A stretch of 14,224 nucleotides of DNA from Burkholderiales bacterium (lineage in GTDB: Bacteria > Pseudomonadota > Gammaproteobacteria > Burkholderiales > CAIKXV01), in contig JACMMK010000299.1 in assembly GCA_014379045.1 (NCBI GenBank), forward strand, positions 1 to 14,224, read 5' to 3'. The translations under genes were made by a program, and so were the position numbers. The notes below the pieces were generated by a model. That model saw only the letters and a program-made list of their open reading frames with translations. It did no database searches and had not been told where the DNA came from. How positions within the stretch are numbered: the stretch's first letter is position 1; each line of letters begins with the position of its first letter. This document shows positions 1 through 6,777 of this stretch, piece by piece.

Positions 1-2148
1 GCGCTCGTCGGCGCGGTGCTGCCCGGCGGCCTGACCATCCAGCGCACGGCGGTGCGCGGCGTCGACAGCGACGGGATGCTGTGCTCGGCGCGCGAACTCG
101 GTCTTTCCGAGGACACGTCCGGACTGCTGGAACTCGACGACGACGCGACGCCCGGTGCGTCTCTGCGCGAACTGCTGGGCCTCGACGACAGCGTGTTCGT
201 GTTGAAGCTCACTCCGAATCGTGCCGATTGCCTCAGTCTGCTCGGCGTCGCACGCGAAGTCGCCGCGCTGACCGGAGCCGCGCTGACCGTGCCGGCATGC
301 GTGCCGGTCGTGGCGACGATCGACGATCGTCTCCCGGTCGCGATCGATCCGGCGGCGCACGACCTCTGCGGACGCTTCGCCGGGCGGGTGATCCGCGGCG
401 TCGATGCGCGGGTCGCGACGCCGGCCTGGATCAGGCAGCGTCTCGAGCGTGCCGGGCAGCGCTCGATCTCGGCGCTGGTCGACATCTCCAATTATGTGAT
501 GCTCGAACTCGGCCAGCCGTCGCATGTGTTCGATCTCGACCGAATACGCCACGGCCGCCTCGGCGTGCGCTGGGCGCGCGACGGGGAGCACGCGCAACTG
601 CTGAACGACCAGACCGTCGCGCTGACCCCCGATTTCGGCGTGATCACCGATGGCGACGAACCCGAGGCCGTCGCCGGCGTGATGGGCGGCAGCCACACCG
701 CGGTCTCGCTCGATACGCGCAACCTGTACCTCGAGGCGGCGTTCTGGTGGCCGGCCGCGATCGCCGGACGCGCGCGGCGCCTGAATTTCACGACCGAAGC
801 CGGGCATCGCTTCGAACGCGGGGTCGACTTCTCGAATGCGGTGACGGGGCTCGAGCGGATCACGAGCCTGATCCTCTCGATCTGCGGAGGCGCCGCCGGG
901 CCGGTCGACGATCAGGTGCTGGCGCTGCCCGACCGCTCACCGGTGGCGCTGCGCGTCGCACGTTGCAACCGCGTGATCGGCATCACCTTCACCACCGCAC
1001 GCATCGGCCAGATTTTCGATCTGCTGGGCTTCACCTGGCAGGTGCGCGCGAGCGCCGACGGTGACGTGTTCGACATCATGCCGCCCGCGCACCGGTTCGA
1101 TCTCGCGCTCGAGGAAGACTTCATCGAAGAGGTGATCCGGATTCACGGGTACGATAAACTGCCGGCGGTCCCGCCCTCGGCACCGGCATGGATGCGGGCG
1201 TTGCCCGAGGCGTGCCGCGCCGCCGACGAAATCCGCGATGCGCTCGTCGGTCGTGACTATTCCGAGGCCGTCAATTTCGGTTTCGTCGACCCGCAGTGGG
1301 AGGCCGATTTCGCCGGCGCGCAGCGCGACGCTGCCAACGCGCCTATCGCGCTGCTGAACCCGATCTCCAGCCAACTGGCGGTCATGCGCTCGACGCTGAT
1401 CGGCGGGCTGGTGGCGAATGTTCGCCACAACGTCAACCGCAAGCAATCGCGCGTGCGCCTGTTCGAACTGGGACGGGTGTTCCAGCGCGCCGCCGACGTC
1501 GCGGACGGACCGCTCGCCGTGGCGGGTATCGCGCAGCCGCTGAGACTGGCGGCGATCGCGCATGGCGACGCCGATCCCGAGCAATGGGGGATCAAGGCGC
1601 GGTCGATCGATTTCTTCGATATGAAGGCCGATCTGGAGGCGATCGTCGCCCCGCGGGTTGCGCGCTTCGCGCCCGCGCCGCACCCGGCGTTGCACCCCGG
1701 GCGCTCGGCCAGGGTGATGCTCGACGGACACGCCGCAGGCTGGTTAGGGGAACTGCATCCGCGCTGGCAGCAGCGCTATGAGTTGCCTGCCCCGACGGTG
1801 CTGTTCGAGCTCGACTGGTCTGCCGTGTCCGCCGGCGCGCTACCGATGCTCGCCGAAGTGTCCAGGTTTCCTCCCGTCCGCCGCGATCTCGCTTTCATCG
1901 TCGACCGCAAAGTGACCGCGCAGGCGATGATCGACGCCGTGATGGAAGCCCCGCCGCCCTTCGTCGAACGTTTCGAAGTTTTCGATTCGTATGTCGGAAT
2001 GGGCATTGAAAGTGGGGAAAAAAGCCTTGCTTTCCGGGTGTTACTGCAAGATACTCGAAAAACTCTTACGGATGGTGAAGTAGAATCAAGCATCGCCCGA
2101 TTGGTGGAAATCATTGCGAACCGGCAAAATGGAAGACTCCGCCAATAA
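1..2148 (+). CDS. pheT: Phenylalanyl-tRNA synthetase beta subunit (5' partial)
   Basis: This is the beta chain of the cytoplasmic (alpha-beta)2 enzyme that charges tRNA-Phe. The reading frame is open from base 1, so the true start lies outside the window. 715 codons are present, and about 90-100 N-terminal residues are probably missing compared with the usual length near 800. The first ~35 codons are the end of the tRNA-binding (EMAP-like) domain, with SDGMLCSARELGLSED. The B3/B4 editing region follows (around bases 390-870, with SALVDISNYVMLELGQPSHV). Next is the B5 domain (about 930-1185, ending FIEEVIRIHGYDKLP), then the catalytic-like core with GELHPRW. The last ~98 codons are the ferredoxin-fold anticodon-binding domain, beginning SRFPPVRRDLAFIVDR. 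The stop TAA lies inside ihfA, so the two overlap by 20 bp. pheS should lie just upstream. No frame damage is seen. Confidence 0.97.
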   Translation, partial: ALVGAVLPGGLTIQRTAVRGVDSDGMLCSARELGLSEDTSGLLELDDDATPGASLRELLGLDDSVFVLKLTPNRADCLSLLGVAREVAALTGAALTVPACVPVVATIDDRLPVAIDPAAHDLCGRFAGRVIRGVDARVATPAWIRQRLERAGQRSISALVDISNYVMLELGQPSHVFDLDRIRHGRLGVRWARDGEHAQLLNDQTVALTPDFGVITDGDEPEAVAGVMGGSHTAVSLDTRNLYLEAAFWWPAAIAGRARRLNFTTEAGHRFERGVDFSNAVTGLERITSLILSICGGAAGPVDDQVLALPDRSPVALRVARCNRVIGITFTTARIGQIFDLLGFTWQVRASADGDVFDIMPPAHRFDLALEEDFIEEVIRIHGYDKLPAVPPSAPAWMRALPEACRAADEIRDALVGRDYSEAVNFGFVDPQWEADFAGAQRDAANAPIALLNPISSQLAVMRSTLIGGLVANVRHNVNRKQSRVRLFELGRVFQRAADVADGPLAVAGIAQPLRLAAIAHGDADPEQWGIKARSIDFFDMKADLEAIVAPRVARFAPAPHPALHPGRSARVMLDGHAAGWLGELHPRWQQRYELPAPTVLFELDWSAVSAGALPMLAEVSRFPPVRRDLAFIVDRKVTAQAMIDAVMEAPPPFVERFEVFDSYVGMGIESGEKSLAFRVLLQDTRKTLTDGEVESSIARLVEIIANRQNGRLRQ

Positions 2149-2491
2149 CGACATCTCGACTTCGCTGCCGGCCGACGACCGTAAGACGCTGACCAAAGCG
2201 GAGCTCGCGGAGATGCTGTTCGAGCGGGTGGGCCTGAACAAGCGCGAGGCGAAGGACATGGTCGAATCGTTCTTCGAAGAGGTGCGCACCGCGCTGCAGA
2301 AGGGCGAGGGCGTGAAGCTGTCCGGGTTCGGCAATTTTCATCTGCGCGACAAACCGCAGCGTCCCGGCCGCAACCCGAAGACCGGAGAAGAAATCCCCAT
2401 CACTGCTCGTCGCGTGGTCACCTTTCACGCCAGCCAGAAGCTGAAGGCGATGGTCGACCAGGCCTATGATGGCGGACGACAGTCGAACTAG
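2129..2491 (+). CDS. ihfA: Integration host factor alpha subunit
   Basis: This 120-residue protein is the alpha chain of IHF, the heterodimeric DNA-bending nucleoid protein that acts with IhfB in recombination, replication and promoter architecture. The DNABII fold is clear from LTKAELAEMLFERVGLNKRE onward. VKLSGFGNFHLRDKPQRPGR leads into the beta arm that enters the minor groove, with its tip at RPGRNPKTGEEIPITARRVV. About 20 residues precede the conserved LTKAE core. The E. coli protein lacks this extension, but betaproteobacterial homologues have one. I chose ATG 2129; a TTG at 2114 in the same frame is the alternative. The start lies inside pheT (20 bp overlap) and has no strong Shine-Dalgarno sequence, so translation is probably coupled to pheT. 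The 3' end overlaps the next gene by 26 bp. Confidence 0.97.
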   Translation: MEDSANNDISTSLPADDRKTLTKAELAEMLFERVGLNKREAKDMVESFFEEVRTALQKGEGVKLSGFGNFHLRDKPQRPGRNPKTGEEIPITARRVVTFHASQKLKAMVDQAYDGGRQSN

Positions 2492-2864
2492 TGAGAGTCG
2501 CGCCCGGGTGGCGCTCCCCCCGATCCCCGCGAAACGCTATTTCACGATCGGTGAAGTGAGCGAGTTGTGCGGGGTGAAGTCGCATGTCCTGCGCTACTGG
2601 GAGCAGGAGTTCACCCAGTTGAAGCCGGTCAAACGCCGTGGCAACCGGCGCTACTACCAGCATCACGAGGTGCTGCTGATCCGGCGCATCCGCGAACTGC
2701 TGTACGAGCAGGGGTTCACGATCAGCGGCGCGCGCAATCGCCTCGATTCGAACCACAACGATGCCGATCTCGCCCTCGAGCCCGCCGAGCATGCGGCGCT
2801 GAGTGCCCTCGACTGGTCGATCGTCGACGGCGAATTGCGCGCGATCCTCGAAATCTTCAAGTAA
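2466..2864 (+). CDS. Short MerR-family transcriptional regulator
   Basis: This 132-residue protein has a MerR-type winged helix-turn-helix at about residues 24-92. YFTIGEVSELCGVKSHVLRY is the HTH, followed by the wing with RRGNRRYYQHHEV and the helix RIRELLYEQGFTISGARNRL. The remaining ~40 residues are acidic and helical. They contain no cysteine, so there is no sign of a metal or redox sensor and no large ligand-binding domain. The WEQEF and GNRRYY segments fit the subgroup that sits beside ihfA in betaproteobacteria, whose target I do not know. Two ATG codons occur in tandem (2466 and 2469); either may be used. The start lies inside ihfA, which suggests translational coupling in a pheT-ihfA-merR operon. 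Confidence 0.93.
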   Translation: MMADDSRTSESRARVALPPIPAKRYFTIGEVSELCGVKSHVLRYWEQEFTQLKPVKRRGNRRYYQHHEVLLIRRIRELLYEQGFTISGARNRLDSNHNDADLALEPAEHAALSALDWSIVDGELRAILEIFK

Positions 2865-2865
2865 G

Positions 2866-2882
2866 GCCCTCCGGCAGGGCTT
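2866..2882 (+). terminator. Weak hairpin just after the MerR gene
   Basis: Arms GCCCT (2866-2870) and AGGGC (2876-2880) enclose a 5-nt loop and are followed by only two T residues. A second hairpin, GCTTCG-CGG-CGAAGC, lies at 2894-2908. The first begins two bases after the MerR stop and precedes the tRNA promoter. It may therefore end or attenuate the pheT operon, but the missing T tract makes it a weak candidate. Confidence 0.35.
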
Positions 2883-2921
2883 CCGGCAATCGCGCTTCGC
2901 GGCGAAGCCACTCAGGCTGAC

Positions 2922-2930
2922 TGCTATACT
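2922..2930 (+). promoter_or_regulatory. Extended -10 promoter of tRNA-Pro
   Basis: TGCTATACT gives an extended -10 element: TG, one base, then TATACT at 2925-2930. Transcription would start about 7 bases later, leaving only a few leader bases before the tRNA at 2942. No good -35 hexamer is seen at the usual spacing, which fits a promoter that relies on the extended -10. Confidence 0.65.
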
Positions 2931-2941
2931 CGTGGCTCGGT

Positions 2942-3018
2942 CGGGGCGTGGCGCAGCCTGGTAGCGCACCTGCATGGGGTGCAGGGGGTCGAAGGTTCGA
3001 ATCCTTTCGCCCCGACCA
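2942..3018 (+). tRNA. tRNA-Pro (anticodon GGG)
   Basis: A full 77-nt cloverleaf can be folded by hand. The acceptor arms are CGGGGCG (2942-2948) and CGCCCCG (3008-3014). The D stem is GCGC/GCGC (2951-2954 and 2964-2967). The anticodon stem is CCTGC/GCAGG (2969-2973 and 2981-2985), with loop ATGGGGT and anticodon GGG at 2976-2978. The variable loop has 5 nt. The T arm is GAAGG-TTCGAAT-CCTTT, with one G-U pair. Discriminator A (3015) is followed by an encoded CCA (3016-3018). It reads CCC, and CCU by wobble. It sits next to the pheT-ihfA-merR block, as in other betaproteobacteria. Confidence 0.97.
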
Positions 3019-3170
3019 TTGAAGTGCAGCATGACGTTCGCCAGCAGCGACCGGAGCAGACCTCCGACGGTACAGGAGACGGTGGCGCGCGTTGATCGAG
3101 TGCGTTGTGCATTCCGTCCGTTCTTGCCACATAGATCGATGTGCGCCTGTTCCCCAGCACGCCTCCATTG

Positions 3171-3854
3171 ATGTCCAGCCTCACTACCGCCGATTGTTCA
3201 GCAACGTCCGCCGTGACCGTCGATTCGCGCGCTCACGCGCACCGCCCGGCCTCAGCGCAGGGTTCGCTTTTCGACAGCGCTGAACTTCCCCATGGCCTCG
3301 TGTATCAGCCCGACTTCCTCAGCGCCGAAGAGGAAGCGTCGCTGGTGGCGGAGGTCGCGTCGTTGACGCTCAGCGAAGCGCACTTCCACCAGTACCGGGC
3401 GCGTCGTCGCGTCGCGATGTTCGGCGAAGGTGCGGGTGACGAGGCAGGTCGCGCGCAAGACGACGGCGCGCTCGCGGTGTGCAGCCCCTTTCCCCCATTC
3501 CTGAGTTCGATCCGGGAACGGGTTGCGGCATGGCGCGGTGTCCCCGTCGCCCACTTTGTGCAGGCGCTGGTGACTGAATACCAGCCCGGGGTGCCGATCG
3601 GCTGGCATCGCGATGCGCCCCAATACGGCATCGTCGTCGGACTGTCGCTCGCGGCGGCGGCGCGGATGCGTTTTCGACCGGTCGACGCGACCGGCCCGCG
3701 CAACCCCTCGTTCGCGATCGAACTGGCACCGAGGTCGGCGTATGTGATGCAGGGCGACATCCGCGCGCGCTGGCAACATCACATCCCCCCGGTCAGCCGG
3801 TTGCGCTACTCGATCACGTTGCGCACGCTGGTGAAGCGAGTTGCCACGGCCTGA
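3171..3854 (+). CDS. AlkB-like 2-oxoglutarate/Fe(II)-dependent dioxygenase
   Basis: This protein has 227 residues from ATG 3171. It is a 2OG-Fe(II) oxygenase of the AlkB superfamily, whose bacterial members remove alkyl groups from damaged nucleic acid bases by oxidation. The core starts near HGLVYQPDFLSAEEE (about residue 41). The iron ligands are visible as H146 and D148 in GWHRDAPQYG, and a distal His, most likely H203, in WQHHIPP. The 2OG-binding arginines are R212 and R218 in RYSITLR. The first ~30 residues are low in conserved features, and no clear Shine-Dalgarno sequence precedes ATG 3171. An in-frame GTG at 3141 or a later codon may be the true start. The gene follows tRNA-Pro by about 150 bp, with no obvious promoter. 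The substrate (DNA, RNA or other) cannot be read from the sequence. Confidence 0.88.
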   Translation: MSSLTTADCSATSAVTVDSRAHAHRPASAQGSLFDSAELPHGLVYQPDFLSAEEEASLVAEVASLTLSEAHFHQYRARRRVAMFGEGAGDEAGRAQDDGALAVCSPFPPFLSSIRERVAAWRGVPVAHFVQALVTEYQPGVPIGWHRDAPQYGIVVGLSLAAAARMRFRPVDATGPRNPSFAIELAPRSAYVMQGDIRARWQHHIPPVSRLRYSITLRTLVKRVATA

Positions 3855-3874
3855 AACTGCTCCGGGGGCGTCGT

Positions 3875-3890
3875 CCGCCGATGACGGCGG
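3875..3890. repeat. Small inverted repeat between convergent genes
   Basis: CCGCCG and CGGCGG form a 6-bp stem with an ATGA loop, 20 bp after the alkB-like stop. It lies in the 195-bp region between two convergent genes and has no T tract on either strand. It may weakly help end transcription from either side. I see nothing else in 3855-4049. Confidence 0.3.
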
Positions 3891-4049
3891 CGCGAGGCCC
3901 CCTTGGCCGCCGTGTGTCGACCGATTGGATGGGGTGGATTGTGCCGCGCGGCCCGGCGAAACCGACCTTCCACGGGTCGTACGTCGGCGTCGCACCAGGC
4001 GCTTCGCACTCGCAATCAAGCAGCCGGGTAGCGATCGCGGCGACCAGTG

Positions 4050-4307
4050 TCACTCGCGGTGCTGACGCCAGCTCACGATCTGTCCGATCATCGCCGCCAT
4101 CACCAGCAGCAGATTCGTGACCACGAATACGGGGTTGGCAAGAAGATAGCTGTACCACGCGAACCCCATCGATGCCGCGAGTTGACCGATGAACAGCCAC
4201 TGGGACACGCCCGCGCTCTTGCCGGCGCGCCACTGGATCTGGACCTGGCGCACGATTGTCGCGAAAAGAATGGTCGCGCTTGCCCAGCCGATCAGTTCTG
4301 CATTCAC
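4050..4307 (-). CDS. SemiSWEET/PQ-loop-like small membrane protein
   Basis: This 85-residue hydrophobic protein has three predicted membrane helices, at about residues 4-20, 36-55 and 59-80. The segment QWRAGKSAGVSQWLFIGQ matches the loop and second-helix pattern of bacterial SemiSWEET/PQ-loop proteins, which work as dimers and, where tested, move sugars. Its substrate is unknown. I chose GTG 4307 because GAAGGGA (4313-4319) lies 5 bases upstream, a good ribosome site. The longer reading from TTG 4328 adds seven residues and has no such site. The gene is last in the minus-strand series and lies just beyond a terminator-like palindrome, so it probably has its own promoter. It is convergent with the alkB-like gene. 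Confidence 0.8.
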   Translation of the reverse strand: MNAELIGWASATILFATIVRQVQIQWRAGKSAGVSQWLFIGQLAASMGFAWYSYLLANPVFVVTNLLLVMAAMIGQIVSWRQHRE

Positions 4308-4312
4308 ATACG

Positions 4313-4319
4313 TCCCTTC
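4313..4319 (-). promoter_or_regulatory. Ribosome binding site that favours GTG 4307
   Basis: GAAGGGA read on the minus strand, 5 bases before GTG 4307, is a good Shine-Dalgarno match. It supports the shorter start of the SemiSWEET-like gene. Confidence 0.55.
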
Positions 4320-4333
4320 GTTGGACAAGGAAA

Positions 4334-4355
4334 CGGGGCTGCCATGGCAGCCCCG
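4334..4355 (-). terminator. Perfect 22-bp palindrome, probable terminator of the AI-2E/YihY gene series
   Basis: Positions 4334-4355 read the same on both strands. The outer arms are CGGGGCTG and CAGCCCCG, around a CCATGG centre. On the minus strand it is followed by GTTTCCTTG, a short T-rich run; on the plus strand no T run follows. It lies about 165 bp beyond the stop of the AI-2E gene at 4522 and just before the SemiSWEET-like gene. It therefore fits an intrinsic terminator for the upstream minus-strand genes. A binding site for a dimeric protein is possible instead. Confidence 0.5.
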
Positions 4356-4521
4356 CCATCGTTACTGGAGAGCGCGTGCTTTCCTCACCGCGCGCCACCG
4401 ATTTCGGTACCGGCAGCGCGGGCGATGCCGTCGCGCGAGAATGTCCTCGCGCTTGCCGCCACGTGAGTGGGTGACCCACCCAGCGACGAGTGCAACGCAA
4501 TCGCCATGCCTTCCGCCTCGG

Positions 4522-5766
4522 TCACTCGCGGGAGAGGAATTGCCCGATGAATTCCCATCCGGTCAGATGATCGCTGAGAATGCGCACCGCAACCAGCGTG
4601 GGCACCGCTACGATCGCCCCGCCGATGCCCCAGATCCAGCCGAAGAAGGCGACCGCCAACAGTACGATCACGGGATTCAGTTCCAGGCGCCGACTGACCA
4701 GCATCGGCTGGACGACGAAGCTCTCGATCACCGAGATCGTGCCGAACACGCCGACCACCAGCACGATTTCTCGCCATGAGTCGAGAGACAGCGCGGCCGC
4801 AACGGCGATGAGTATCAGCGACACGACACCACCGATGTAGGGAATGAAATTGAGCACGCCCGCCATGACGCCCCAGAGCACGGGATTCGGCATGCCCAAC
4901 CACCACATCGCCGCACCCGTCGCCACCCCGAGCCCCGCGTTGATCCCGGTGATGACGAGGAAATAGCGACCGATCTCGTGGCGGATGTCGCGACTCACCT
5001 CCACCGCGCGGATCTTGTCGCGCAGTTTGGGCAATACGCGAACCAGTTTGCGCAGAAAGGTATCGCCGGAGGCCAGGAACAGATAGACCATGACCAGTGT
5101 GGCGACGACCGATGCTGCGAATGATTGCGTTGCGTCGATCCACGATCCCCATCCTTCGCGCTCGACCACGACCTCACGCGGTTTGCCCGGGGCATCGTCG
5201 GCGGTGATTTCGGCGACGCGGCGCGAAGCCGACGTCAATGCCGCCAGCGGTTTCTTGAGTTCGGCGAGTCGCCGCTCGAGCAACCGGGCATCCTGCGCAG
5301 TCGGTTGCAGCCAGCGTTGCGCCGGGCCTGCCAGGTAGAGCGCTCCCCAGGCGAGCGCCGCCACCGCCACGGCGACGACCAGCCCCGCGCTCACCGATTC
5401 CGGAATCCCGCGCCGCGCAAGGGCGCTGACCAGCGGCGAGCACAGGAGCGTCAGCAACAACGCGATCAACACCGACAGCAGCAACGGTTTGGCCAGATAC
5501 AGCGCAGCAACGATCAGGATCGACGCGCCGATGTTGATCATCACGCCCGTCGTGCCCCAGCGCACGTCGACCGTTACCGGTTCGCGCACCGGCCCTGCCG
5601 TCGACGCGAGCGACGGCGAGACGCCGGTGTCGTCGCCTTGACGCGCGTCGCCGACGCGTTCGAGCGCGGCTGACAAATCGAGCTTGGCGGTGCCGTCCCT
5701 GTGCTGCGGCCGATCGGCGCCGGTATCGCCAACGTCGTTCACGGCGTCCGAGCCGCCGGTGTTCAT
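4522..5766 (-). CDS. AI-2E family transporter (second of two in the window)
   Basis: This protein has 414 residues from ATG 5766. It is an inner-membrane protein of the AI-2E/UPF0118 (PF01594) family, whose members include exporters of autoinducer-2 and Na+/H+ antiporters; the substrate here is unknown. Paired helices lie at about residues 74-113, with another at 122-146. A soluble loop at 150-210 is followed by the family core: WWLGMPNPVLWGVMAGVLNF, then IPYIGG, then a C-terminal hydrophobic stretch to about 395 with GWIWGIGGAIVAVP. The first ~70 residues are polar, rich in Asp and Gly, and look disordered; this is longer than usual. The start is uncertain: a GC hairpin at 5771-5787 sits 4 bases before ATG 5766 and no ribosome site is seen. 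The codon for Met76 is an alternative. The gene starts 53 bp after the YihY-like stop. Confidence 0.9.
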   Translation of the reverse strand: MNTGGSDAVNDVGDTGADRPQHRDGTAKLDLSAALERVGDARQGDDTGVSPSLASTAGPVREPVTVDVRWGTTGVMINIGASILIVAALYLAKPLLLSVLIALLLTLLCSPLVSALARRGIPESVSAGLVVAVAVAALAWGALYLAGPAQRWLQPTAQDARLLERRLAELKKPLAALTSASRRVAEITADDAPGKPREVVVEREGWGSWIDATQSFAASVVATLVMVYLFLASGDTFLRKLVRVLPKLRDKIRAVEVSRDIRHEIGRYFLVITGINAGLGVATGAAMWWLGMPNPVLWGVMAGVLNFIPYIGGVVSLILIAVAAALSLDSWREIVLVVGVFGTISVIESFVVQPMLVSRRLELNPVIVLLAVAFFGWIWGIGGAIVAVPTLVAVRILSDHLTGWEFIGQFLSRE

Positions 5767-5770
5767 TGCA

Positions 5771-5787
5771 CGCGCCCCGCGGGCGCG
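5771..5787 (-). repeat. GC hairpin next to the start codon of the AI-2E gene
   Basis: Arms CGCGCCC and GGGCGCG (7 bp) enclose a 3-base loop and end 4 bases before ATG 5766 in the minus-strand transcript. It would cover the place where a ribosome site should be. It either lowers initiation or suggests that the real start lies further downstream. Confidence 0.45.
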
Positions 5788-5819
5788 ATGAGGAAGACCG
5801 CGCGGCGCCCGGCCATGGG

Positions 5820-6713
5820 CTATCGGCTCGGTTCTGGCGACGAGGTCGGCTCGACGACTACGATATCGCCGGGCGCGGGGGTCCTGCCGGCGAACGCCGA
5901 AGCGATCGAGGCACCCAAAAGAAATGCCTGTGCGGTGAAGTACACCCAGATGATCAGGACGACGAACGAGCCGGCTGCGCCGTACGCCGAGGTGGTACTG
6001 CTGCCGCCCAAGTAGACGCCGATGCCCCACTTGCCCAGCGAGAACAGGATGGCGCTGACCGCAGCGCCGCTCAACAAGGCGCGCCAGGGGAGACGCTCGT
6101 CGGGTAACCATCGATAGATGGCGGCACATACGAGCGTCACCGCACCGAGCGAGATCGTGATCGACGCGAACTTGAACAGGATCAGCCAGGCGCCGAATGC
6201 GGGAGCGAGCCGTTCGGACATCGCCTCGAGCGCCGAGCTCACGAGCAGCGAGCTCAGCGCGAGGAAGCCCAGCGCCAGCACCAGCGAGAACGCGACCACC
6301 CGTACGCGTACGAACGCCAGTACTACGTTCTCCTTGCGCGGACGTGCGTCGATCATCCGGTTCAACGCATCGCGCAGCTCGGAGAACACGCCGGTGGCGC
6401 CGATGATCAAGGTTATCGCTGCAATCACCGCGGCGAGAATCCCCCGCTCGGTGTCGTTCTCGGGTCGAGCGAGCAGTGCATCGACGGCTTCCGCGCCCTG
6501 AGCACCGACGACCTTGGCAAACTGGCCCACGACGCCTTCCCGTGCCGGGTCTGCCTCGAGCATCAGCGCGACGATCGATACTGCGATCACGAGGATCGGA
6601 GCCAGCGAGAAGATCGCGTAGAACGCGGTGGCTGCCCCGTAGCGCGAACCATCGGCGTACCAGAAGTTGGTCGTGCCTCGCCAGAGCGTGCGTCCCGCAT
6701 CTATGAACTTCAT
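5820..6713 (-). CDS. YihY/BrkB-family inner-membrane protein
   Basis: This 297-residue polytopic protein belongs to the YihY/virulence factor BrkB family (PF03631). The N-terminal family block is present as DGSRYGAATAFYAIFSLAPI (residues 21-40), with further helices at about 93-110, 138-160, 175-200 and 210-232. The C-terminal block is YGAAGSFVVLIIWVYFTAQA, then FLLGASIASAF. Many relatives have Glu in GAE at this last motif; here it is Ser (GAS). The biochemical role of the family is not settled. I chose ATG 6713 because family similarity begins there and GGGA/AGGA lies just upstream. An in-frame reading back to 6869 overlaps the upstream AI-2E gene and has no family features. Its neighbours on both sides are AI-2E proteins, with gaps of 64 and 53 bp, probably in one transcript. 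Confidence 0.92.
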   Translation of the reverse strand: MKFIDAGRTLWRGTTNFWYADGSRYGAATAFYAIFSLAPILVIAVSIVALMLEADPAREGVVGQFAKVVGAQGAEAVDALLARPENDTERGILAAVIAAITLIIGATGVFSELRDALNRMIDARPRKENVVLAFVRVRVVAFSLVLALGFLALSSLLVSSALEAMSERLAPAFGAWLILFKFASITISLGAVTLVCAAIYRWLPDERLPWRALLSGAAVSAILFSLGKWGIGVYLGGSSTTSAYGAAGSFVVLIIWVYFTAQAFLLGASIASAFAGRTPAPGDIVVVEPTSSPEPSR

Positions 6714-6777
6714 CGTCCTGATCCCGGGGGGGCGAGTCGAGCCGGCAGGGCAATCGGCAGATGCGAGGGGCGCGGAA

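Noticed and set aside
81..1064. 327-codon frame inside pheT, with others antisense at 937-1731
   Set aside because: Arg-rich translations in alternate frames of a conserved synthetase gene.
2942..3018. tRNA-Pro as an attachment site for an integrated element
   Set aside because: No repeat of the tRNA 3' end is seen elsewhere in the window, and no integrase or phage gene follows.
5767..6753. A single 743-codon frame joining sequence opposite or within the YihY gene to the AI-2E gene
   Set aside because: The upstream part is the wrong frame of the YihY-like gene; AI-2E features appear only after position 5766.
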